Origin: Bactericera cockerelli
Taxonomy: Eukaryota > Arthropoda > Insecta > Hemiptera > Triozidae
Direction: 5' to 3'
DNA length: 64,000 nucleotides
Assembly (NCBI GenBank): GCA_024516035.1
Contig: CM044967.1
Coordinates: forward strand, 6,971,202-7,035,201
A program made the translations under genes and the position numbers. This document shows, one piece after another, positions 56,744-64,000 of this stretch (within the stretch, counting starts at the first letter, position 1; every line of letters begins with the position of its first letter). The notes under the pieces were generated by a model. It did no database searches, was not told the DNA's origin, and saw only the letters and a program-made list of their open reading frames with translations.

Positions 56744-58479
56744 TTATTTTTGATACATAGTAAATAATGAAGAAACTTCAAGTACAAATTCATTCCAAGT
56801 TTTAAATACAAAAATAGTTGTATACCTACCTATAAGCACTAGAAAACTTATCAATGATGATTGATTCGAATTAAATGACAAAAAATAAAGATCTATTTCG
56901 GTAAAAATAAAAACACATTTCAAATGTAAATAAGGCAATCTCGTCTTTTCTTTGGCCTGAGACATTTACTCAAGCCGTAAGGATATTATTTCATAAGTAA
57001 ATAAATTCTATATAAGGATCTATAAAACATACTAAAACAAGTTAGCTTGAGCAAGTGCTGGTTTCTTGAAAAAATATACAGATTTTGTTAATCTACAAAA
57101 TTATGGAGTAATAAAAATATAATGAACAATATATAATAATTTATTATTGCTATGGAGTGTATCAGCATAAAAGGAAAATAATACTATTAATAATAATAAT
57201 CAATGATCAGTATACAATCTTGCCATATCTGTGGCAATCATAAATAATATGATTTTTAACAACAAAAAGTTATTTTCTTTTCATCAGAACTTCAAAAGAA
57301 ACTATCGTTTTTCCTAAATTAAAACAGATATAAACTTGAAATGTTGCAAAATGCTTACATTTTAATAAAAATATTTCACAACATTGTTTGAATCTCAATG
57401 GATCAAAATAAGCTCAAAGGCATTTTATGGGGGAATTGAAATAATCATATTAATGAGTAATTCATGACCATTGTCAAAAGACCTGAGTGTTTGAAAAAGA
57501 AGTCCACTGTAATTTGGTCTTTTCTTGAGCACCTCAGAGCCACATGAGTTATTTTGAAATTGAATGCTCATACCACACAAGACATCTCATTTCAGAGCAT
57601 CAACTTAGCCGAAATTCACAGAAAAATATGTGTTCATTTTGTCAAGTCAGAAATTATTTCAATTTTAATTAAAAACTATCGACCTTATACCCTTGCCAAG
57701 CCAACATCCAAATTTCCACCACGAATCCCGATACCACAAACATCATGTACCAGTAGTTCGAAAATTACGGTGCTATTATGAAGCATTGTACACTGATAAT
57801 TAATTCTGGAAATTCTCTCTATGACTTTCATGTTCGGGATTTTTCTTGGTGACTCTAGTGCTGTTGCAGGACTTTATACTTAATCCATTGTACTTTTTCA
57901 AATTGTGTTACCTACAAATAATTATATTTATGTATTGTATAGTTCTAAATTCAAATATTTTTACAATAGTTCTATAGTTTTCTGTGTACTTCTGTAAATA
58001 TTTATGTTTTTCATTGCATTAATTATTGTAAAAATATAGTGTTATAATTCATAATAAAATAGAAAAAGTTTGTGTTGACATAATAGAAATATTCAGAGCA
58101 CACAATTATTGCATATGGGAGTGAAAGGGTTAGCAAATTCAGGACCTATTCGAAAGCTTTAAGAACATGCCTCAGAGTAAGTTTTGGTATCCTCTCTATA
58201 CTTTGCTCCAAATTTCAACTCTTCAGGTTTAGCCTTCACTGAGCTACGATTACAATAAATCAGTCAGTACAAACCCTGGGCTTTGTATTTTAATGTGGTT
58301 CATGGCTTGTATTTTAATTTGGTACATGGCTTGTGTGTATGTGTATGTGTGTGACTTGGCACAGCAAGTGTAAGCCCACTAATATAACCAGTGTTCTTTT
58401 TTGTATATTAAAAAAAATAGCACGTGAATACTGTGAAATTGTTAAAATACAATTCTATATAGCCCCTGGAAACATGATT
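56744..58479. other. AT-rich flank downstream of Magi
   Basis: It probably includes some Magi 3'UTR. No exon or conserved ORF is recognisable. The stretch 58080-58270 has the worn texture of a dispersed repeat tail (caaatttcaactcttcagg, gagctacgat) similar to 49960-50150. An in-frame 75-codon run at 57554-57781 shows no domain. Confidence 0.4.
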
Positions 58480-58485
58480 TTTATT
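58480..58485 (-). promoter_or_regulatory. Candidate polyadenylation signal for Magi
   Basis: AATAAA on the minus strand, 72 nt beyond the Magi stop codon. This is the first canonical hexamer in the 3'UTR. AT-rich sequence makes chance matches common, so the real cleavage site may lie further left. Confidence 0.35.
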
Positions 58486-58556
58486 TATACACGAAAAATA
58501 TCTATTCCTACAACAATGACACCGAATTTTCCAGTATCACTCTATTGGTTGTGCTG

Positions 58557-58745
58557 TCAGCTGATAGCTCGGTGTCGATAGTGACCAGCTGATGGATCTG
58601 AGGCATACACAATGCCGGCACCTGTACCACCTCGCTTGATGAGAAGTCTCACGGTGGCATCACCATTGCGAATGATCTCGATGGCCTCTGCATGTGTCAT
58701 GTTTTTCGTATTGATGCCGTTGATTTCGACAATCTGATCGCCGAC
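58557..58745 (-). CDS. Magi: Magi terminal exon: PDZ5 end, stop codon
   Basis: 189 nt including TGA. It reads [28 protein letters not shown] and TVRLLIKRG, then a tail of about 23 residues ending YRHRAIS. No canonical C-terminal PDZ ligand is evident. Confidence 0.93.
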   Translation of the reverse strand, partial: VGDQIVEINGINTKNMTHAEAIEIIRNGDATVRLLIKRGGTGAGIVYASDPSAGHYRHRAIS

Positions 58746-61700
58746 CTAGAATAGTAATGAAAGTTCGTCAATGCATGATGAGCATAATTTATGTAAGGTG
58801 AATTCTTTAAATGTTTTTAAACCATAAAATAAAGAAACATTCAGACCGAGTTATGACATTCACAAAATGGCAAATGGCAACAAAATGATTTATTTTATAA
58901 AATATTAAAAATATCTAATGTCCATTGTTGGTAGAAATTGAAATGAGTTTTTTAATAAGAGCCTAGATCAATGTGGTTAAACAAAACATCACGTACCTGT
59001 TTTATAAATTTCAGATATAATTTATTTTAAAAAATTTAGAAAGCAAACTCCAATTGAAGTTTAACCTAGTATCACTAATTATTAATTAAACTGTGAAACG
59101 TTTTATGATGATGAAAAGAAATAATAAAAAAAAAAAAATGTTATTGATAAATATGAGTATGTAATTTGAGAAATAAAATATTTTTTTTTTTTCATCAATA
59201 TTTTTACATTGACTTATTTTAAGCCTACTATAAAAAGCAGAATAGTTAATTTAGCAATAGTTGCAATTTACCACTTCATATAAATTACCTTTTTTTTTTG
59301 CATTGGCATTGGGGCAAAAATAACCCCATACAGCCACTCTATTTATTTTTAATTACACATTAAATATTAAATTACAGAATAGAGATTACATTTTATTATA
59401 AATTACCTTGAGATGCCCATCTAAAGCAGCTGGTCCATTCTCTGCTATTTGAAGAACAAAAAGAGCCATGTTCTGAAACTCGCGACCTCCACGGATACTG
59501 AACCCGAATCCTCGACTCCCGCGGCTCAATTCAATTGCGTGATACTGCTCCTCAGCCCCTTCCTCATACTCCTATAATATAAAATTATGTTATTAGATAT
59601 AGATAATGATTGTTATTAGATCATATCATGGTAAGAGGATAAAATTATGTTATTAGATATAGATAATGATTTATTTATTAGGTCATATCATGGTAAGAGG
59701 ATAAAATTATGTTATTAGATATAGATAATGATTAATTTATTAGATCATATCATGGTAAGAGGATAAAATTATGTTATTAGATATAGTTAATGATTAATTG
59801 ATTAGGTCATATCATGGTAAGAGGATAAAATTATGTTATTAGATATAGATAATGATTAATTTATTAGATCATATCATGGTAAGAGGATAAAATTATGTTA
59901 TTAGATATAGATAATGATTAATTTATTATATCACATCATGGTAAGATGGGATCTGACGGAGTTTGAAGAATCATTTGATCACTTTTGTCTCCTTTTTTAG
60001 GGTTTATTTCTTAGTATGGGGGCAATAATTTATGCACCTACTGGGAAGAAAAATAGTAAATTTCTTTCTTTTGAATAAATTAAATTATACCTTTGAACGG
60101 AACAACAGTTCTATTCTTACCCTGTGAGAGGCTGATACGCTAGTAGTGCTGGATGTGTCATCGCCAGGCACGGGAGCTCCTATTGTGAGTGTCACAGAGT
60201 AGCCTGAGTCTTTGATGAGGTTGACTATCTCACCGTGATGCAAAGTCATGATATCCACGTGATTGACAGCCAGGATGTGATCTCCCAGGCGAAGTTCTCC
60301 ACTACGGTCGGCCGGGGAGTCTTCTATGATGCGACCTGATAACAGAGACAATAAAATCTGAATTAACTGTTTGCATTACTCTAAATATTTTTTGTTCTTG
60401 TTGTGAAAACATGGAAATTTTAATTTATTAAAAATAATAATTGCTATCATCTCCATCTTCACACATGAATCACTCAACATCCATCATCAAATTCAAAAAG
60501 TCTCAATTTGTATCGCGATCCTCTTAATCGCATTGATAAAGAATCAATGAAACTTGGATTTTAGTTTTTACCCAACTAACAATTCTATTGTAAGGTTTTG
60601 ACTGAAATATTATATTGTATAAGAAATGCAACTTTATTCATATTTTGTAAACAAAACACCCGTTACTGTATTTCAAACTTCATTAAAAATAGTACGAGTG
60701 TGTTCATTTTGTTAAGTGGATTTATAATATTACCATACTTATTTTTAAAGAGGTAAGCGAAAAAACTTGATTTATAGTTATCTATGTACAAAACTCTTTC
60801 AACTATTTTATTTAATAAGCTTTTCATAAATAATATGGTCTAACCAAGTTGTCTAGGAATAATATTCTTGGAAAATTTGGAGAGCGGACCGAGAATGTAC
60901 TAGTTATTTTATATAAAAAAAACCTTTTAACTTTTACACAAGCTTTCTTTGTCAACTCAAAAAATCAAGTTCTGGAGAGAAGGGGAGAAAGATCACATTA
61001 TCGAGTCAAGAGCTAATAGTATATTTTCTAATTAATTTCATAGTTGAATAATTATATTAGATTGAAATGCCTATCAACTTAACGTTTGTTTTTAACTACT
61101 TACCAATGGTGGAGCCCGCTTTGTTTAGAGAAGAAATGATCACAAATCCAAAACCTTCATTTTCTCTCCTAGTGATGGTCACATCGTATGGATATCCAGG
61201 TATCATAGAATTCGTTTCTGCTGCAACAAAGGTTACTTTAGTTAGTATATTCAAAATTATTTTTTAGAAAATAAATGTAAGCAACTGTTGACTAACAACA
61301 AAAGAAGGTATTTCTTATTTTCCCCAAATAGCAAACAATCCAACAAAACTTCTAAATCCATCACTTTTTAATACACCCTTACAATATTATCAATTCGACT
61401 GTTCTCAGGGCCCCTTGAAATGCAGACATGATTTCAAAATTATGCCATGTCTAAGAGACCTAGAACATAACCTACTCTGTGTAAAAATAGTGAACTGTGT
61501 ACGAGTAGATAACAAAGAGATTCGTCTAGGGCTCAATAAAAACACTTTTTGCGGACTTCTAAGTTGTAATCAAAAACTATACGACTTGAACTATTGTAAT
61601 CAACAAAAACAACAACCAACATAATCCAGACGTATTATTTTAGATACATTAAATACTGATGTAGTAAAATGACACCTGTATGACCGTAATGAGGACGAGG

Positions 61701-63993
61701 ATGGTGAAATTGACATTAGAGTTATTTCCTCTAAGTTTACATTAAATGAATAGTAAAAGGTGCCTCAAAATGATCACCACGAGAACTTGCTTTAAACTTT
61801 GTTTTTCAAGGGTTGTAGTAAAATTAGAATATCCAAGTTTACTCACGAGGAGATTGCATTTTGCGACGAATTCCGAGAGTGACTCTGCCATACAATGAAG
61901 CTTTGCCCATGAGCTCAACCACATGATGGTGAGAACAGTTCATAACGGAGAGATTGTCCACGCTCACAATCTCATCTCCAGTGCAGAGCCTTCCATCCAA
62001 GTCTGCAGCACCTCCTGGAACTATGTGTCCAATTGATACCTGCAAAAATGAAGAGCAAGTTTAGAGTAATGACAAGTGAACCTCATACACTCATTCCCCC
62101 TCTCCTAATCATTCCCTCTCTTTCTCTCTCCTACTCACTCACTCATTAATTAGTTAATTCTTTCACTTGCTCACTCTTCCTCACAGACTTGGAGTTATAT
62201 GAAGACAGTTCGTCTTTATGTTTCACTTTGTATTTTTTTATTGATCCCTTTTAAGCAAATCAATGACAACAGCTCTAAAGAATTAATTGTTTCTTAGACA
62301 TACATAGTTGAATACACCTTCACATCCGTTTTTGAAGTTGTACAAAACATCACAGTCTGAATACAGTAAAGCACAATTATCTTACTTGGGAGCCTTCTTC
62401 AGTCCCTCCAACTATTCTGAAGCCAAAACCATTTTCTTGTCTTAACAAGGTGATGGCCATGGTATCTGAGTATTCTACAGGTTTCATCATGGCAGGTCGC
62501 ACACGTGGAAGACCCAAGTTGTCAGGTGGGATACATCTGTAAAATCAAATTAATTATATCACATTTATCTCTTGTATGATTCGGTATCCGTAAGAAAGGT
62601 AGTTATTAGTTGATAGCATGGATATACAGAAATATTACCTGCTGATGAAAGCACAAGAGCTCGAAACAGCTCTCTAAGTATGGTCTGACATTCGTGCAAT
62701 AGAAAGCTGTCCAGGTATGTTCTAATAGTCATGTACATCTAGAACTCCTTCTTACTTTTCTGTTTATACTGACGTATATTTCAAGGTGGCGGAAGGATTC
62801 CAATGATTTGATATAGTTTAACACCCTGATATGAAGTATTAGAAAGAGGTGTTTTACACTGCAGTTTCTAGGAATCTCACTTGGGATTGTTTCATATTGC
62901 CAATTTATCTTTTGGTTATTGAAAAGACCTATGGGATGATTTTGCACCTCACATTTGGCGAAAAACTCCTAGTTTGATAAAGATCTATTGCTTGATTTAA
63001 GTTTCGTTTATGACTGTAGAATGAGAAAAAATGTCTACCTATCACTTACAAAAGATCCTCTAGCGTATTAGTTTTTACATAATTTGATAGTGTGAAAAAA
63101 AATACTAAAAACAAAAAATTGGATATTAGGGCAATTATTTTAATTCTTACCTCATATCATTGCTGGGTAATGGTTGTTCATGCTCAAAGCTCGTTGACTC
63201 TTTTCTCTTGTTAACTTGGTATACATTATAGCCACCACAGAAGCTCATTGAGTCAGAATAGTTTGATGGCATGAATCCTGCACCATTATTAGTGGACCCT
63301 GGGTCCCAATTGTTTTTATTTATATCTAACTCCTTCAATTCTTTGTTCATGTAGTAGTCACTATAGTTTTCTGTAGGAGTTTTCGATCGACTTCGGGTGG
63401 TCCACGAGAGGAGTTTTAGGTCTCCGATCCACGATCTCCTTTGGTCTGAAAAATAAGAGCATAAGTGAAGTCTGATAAAAAAAAATTCATGAAAAAAAAA
63501 ATCGAACTTTTAATGTGTGAAATACGGAGTCTTAATGCTGTTGAACAATTTTAACTGGATGAAGATAGAAAATTGAAATTTGAGATACTGCTATCTTTTT
63601 ACATGGGTTGTAAAGATAGTTTAATCGTTTTTTTTTTTAAGTTAAATCGTTTTTAACCCGGGATCAGTACGGTTCGGTTTTGTAACGTATCCAGTACACG
63701 GTTGTGAGAGAAATCTCTCACAACGGTACTGACTGTGGGGTAAAAGAAAGTTAATTCATTTAAATCGTTGTGGGGTTTTCACAAACAAAAAAAAATCCGT
63801 TTTGTTGGTTCTGACCCATCATTCTGTTCTGAAGAGCTTAACTATGGTTAATTTTATATTTTATTTGATATTACCTTGAATACATTTCCGTTGGCGTTTT
63901 GCTTCGGAAGGGAGCGGTGGATTTCTTCTGGGACATCTTCGATCTCTGCACGATAATGTTTGCCTCGAGATTACGCGAACAATCTTTCAATAC
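58557..63993 (-). CDS. Magi: Magi-type membrane-associated guanylate kinase inverted (MAGI), 3' part, 8 exons
   Basis: Spliced CDS on the minus strand, exons in order: 63993-63875, 63445-63151, 62536-62386, 62039-61847, 61220-61104, 60335-60121, 59571-59407, 58745-58557 (TGA at 58559-58557). All introns have GT/AG ends. The joined product is about 480 residues: PDZ2 tail (1-17, ending IIVQR), KTP-rich linker (~20-160), PDZ3 (~163-249), PDZ4 (~264-343), PDZ5 (~373-457), short tail ending HRAIS. PDZ3, 4 and 5 each carry a GFGF carboxylate-binding loop and a His at the start of helix B (SHHHVV, LHHGEI, THAEAI), the class I ligand signature. MAGI proteins are cytoplasmic scaffolds at cell junctions and synapses that bind C-terminal tails of membrane proteins; this role is family knowledge. 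GuK, WW and early PDZ exons would lie upstream, outside the window. A single extra base near 63399 breaks the frame in exon 2. MAGI is favoured over other PDZ proteins by the PDZ order and the RPKTPLVD linker motif. Confidence 0.93.
59407..59571 (-). CDS. Magi: Magi exon: PDZ5 first half
   Basis: 165 nt, phase 0 on both sides. An acidic lead-in (EYEEGAEEQ) is followed by [20 protein letters not shown] and [19 protein letters not shown], ending DGHLK|gtaat. The [12 protein letters not shown] string is a hallmark of MAGI PDZ5. The intron just upstream begins directly with the minisatellite at 59581-59948. Confidence 0.94.
59581..59948. repeat. Intronic minisatellite, six units of ~62 bp
   Basis: Units start at about 59581, 59641, 59703, 59765, 59827 and 59889. 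Each reads aaaattatgttattagatat, then agataatgattaatttatta, then atcatatcatggtaagagg. The array lies in a Magi intron and ends 9 nt from the acceptor of the PDZ5 exon. The first unit is 60 bp, the next four are 62 bp and the last diverges. Confidence 0.9.
60121..60335 (-). CDS. Magi: Magi exon: PDZ4 second half and Ser/Thr linker
   Basis: 215 nt, acceptor ttatcag|GTCGC, donor CACAGG|gtaaga. It reads [42 protein letters not shown] and VTLTIG, then a short [10 protein letters not shown] linker to PDZ5. The in-frame Met upstream of the acceptor is intronic and not a start codon. Confidence 0.93.
61104..61220 (-). CDS. Magi: Magi exon: PDZ4 first half
   Basis: 117 nt, entering in phase 1 and leaving in phase 1 at ACCATTG|gtaagt. 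It encodes [20 protein letters not shown] and LNKAGSTIG, the start of PDZ4 with its GFGF loop. Confidence 0.92.
61847..62039 (-). CDS. Magi: Magi exon: PDZ3 second half
   Basis: 193 nt after acceptor tttttgcag, with donor CCTC|gtgagt. It reads [18 protein letters not shown], a GDEIVSVD strand, SHHHVVELM as helix B and VTLGIRRK as the last strand. The next acceptor at 61221 is a tandem NAG (cagcag), so Pro-Glu or Gln could alternate at the junction without a frame change. Confidence 0.92.
62386..62536 (-). CDS. Magi: Magi exon: PDZ3 first half
   Basis: 151 nt, entering in phase 2 and leaving in phase 0 at TCCCAA|gtaag. It encodes a proline-rich lead-in ([14 protein letters not shown]) and then PDZ3 strands A-C, with [15 protein letters not shown] carrying the GFGF ligand-binding loop. 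Confidence 0.9.
63151..63445 (-). CDS. Magi: Magi linker exon with a one-base frame break
   Basis: Acceptor ttttcag|ACC and donor ATGAG|gtaag. The exon opens [16 protein letters not shown] and then, only after dropping one base near 63399-63400, continues [20 protein letters not shown] to the donor. The length is 295 nt, while the flanking exons require 294 (entry phase 2, exit phase 2). As written, the frame runs into TAG shortly after the break. The linker is Ser/Asn/Lys-rich, without a domain apart from the repeated KTP motifs, which family knowledge places between PDZ2 and PDZ3. The break may be a sequencing error or a real allele. Confidence 0.85.
63649..63743. repeat. Small palindromic MITE-like element in a Magi intron
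   Basis: A perfect 10-bp stem (gttgtgagag / ctctcacaac) with a 4-nt loop is centred near 63716. The outer ends are roughly inverted (ttttaacccgggatcagtac versus gtactgactgtggggtaaaa). The size and symmetry suggest a MITE remnant. Confidence 0.45.
63875..63993 (-). CDS. Magi: Magi exon (first in window): end of PDZ2 and start of KTP linker
   Basis: The exon is 119 nt, entering in phase 0 after acceptor ..ttcatag and leaving in phase 2 at TCAAG|gtaata. It reads [17 protein letters not shown] (the last helix and strand of a MAGI PDZ2) and then a basic linker ending [11 protein letters not shown]. The upstream intron begins at 63994, so the rest of the gene lies beyond the right edge. Confidence 0.87.
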
Positions 63994-64000
63994 CTATGAA

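Noticed and set aside
1..57000. A novel defence, toxin or biosynthetic gene system
   Set aside because: No cluster of coding genes exists outside Magi; nearly all structure is explained by SINEs, LINE ends, MITEs, foldbacks and tandem repeats.
60085..60351. 88-codon minus-strand frame starting at an ATG as a separate small PDZ gene
   Set aside because: The frame reads through an acceptor at 60336 and a donor at 60120; it is one internal Magi exon.
62642..62690. ctgatga followed by cgaaac, resembling a hammerhead ribozyme core
   Set aside because: The bases between the two motifs form at most a 3-bp stem with a mismatched first pair, and no matching stems I or III were found.

Overview
The window is eukaryotic and AT-rich. 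It is dominated by short repeats and contains one recognisable host gene. Exons with GT/AG introns, tRNA-derived and 5S-rRNA-derived SINEs, LINE 3' ends, and many MITEs and foldback elements indicate an animal. The gene, a Magi-type multi-PDZ scaffold, together with the repeat style suggests an arthropod, probably an insect. That assignment is inference and the species is not identified.

The host gene occupies the right end on the minus strand (58557-63993). Eight exons can be read, encoding about 480 residues: the end of PDZ2, a linker with repeated KTP motifs, then PDZ3, PDZ4, PDZ5 and the stop codon. The 5' half (guanylate-kinase-like, WW and first PDZ domains) lies beyond the window. Splice phases close perfectly across all eight exons except for one surplus base in the linker exon near 63399.

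The remaining ~57 kb has no convincing host gene. Layout: (1) 1-7 kb: tRNA-SINEs, a 37-unit satellite of 59-bp period (1838-4020), an inverted duplication (4277-5855) and pogo-like MITEs; (2) 7-10 kb: a GC-rich repeat block and decayed SINE tails; (3) 10251-23290: a direct tandem duplication of ~6.5 kb carrying a LINE ORF end, two SINE fragments and nested foldback elements. The two copies differ mainly by single-base indels, and the tail of copy 1 looks uncorrected, so an assembly artefact is likely; (4) 23.5-41 kb: hAT-like and piggyBac-like MITEs, many tRNA-SINEs, an intact 5S-derived SINE with target-site duplication, and a conserved retroelement-like ORF fragment (28943-29282); (5) 42-45 kb: two abutting ~0.9-kb foldback elements plus another palindromic MITE; (6) 45-57 kb: more SINEs, LINE ends and MITEs, including a hAT-like element with a perfect 8-bp target duplication and a piggyBac-like MITE with TTAA flanks.

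No CRISPR, operon, bacterial or viral system is visible. I found no clearly novel system. The most unusual items are the mobile-element architectures, the duplication and the satellite.
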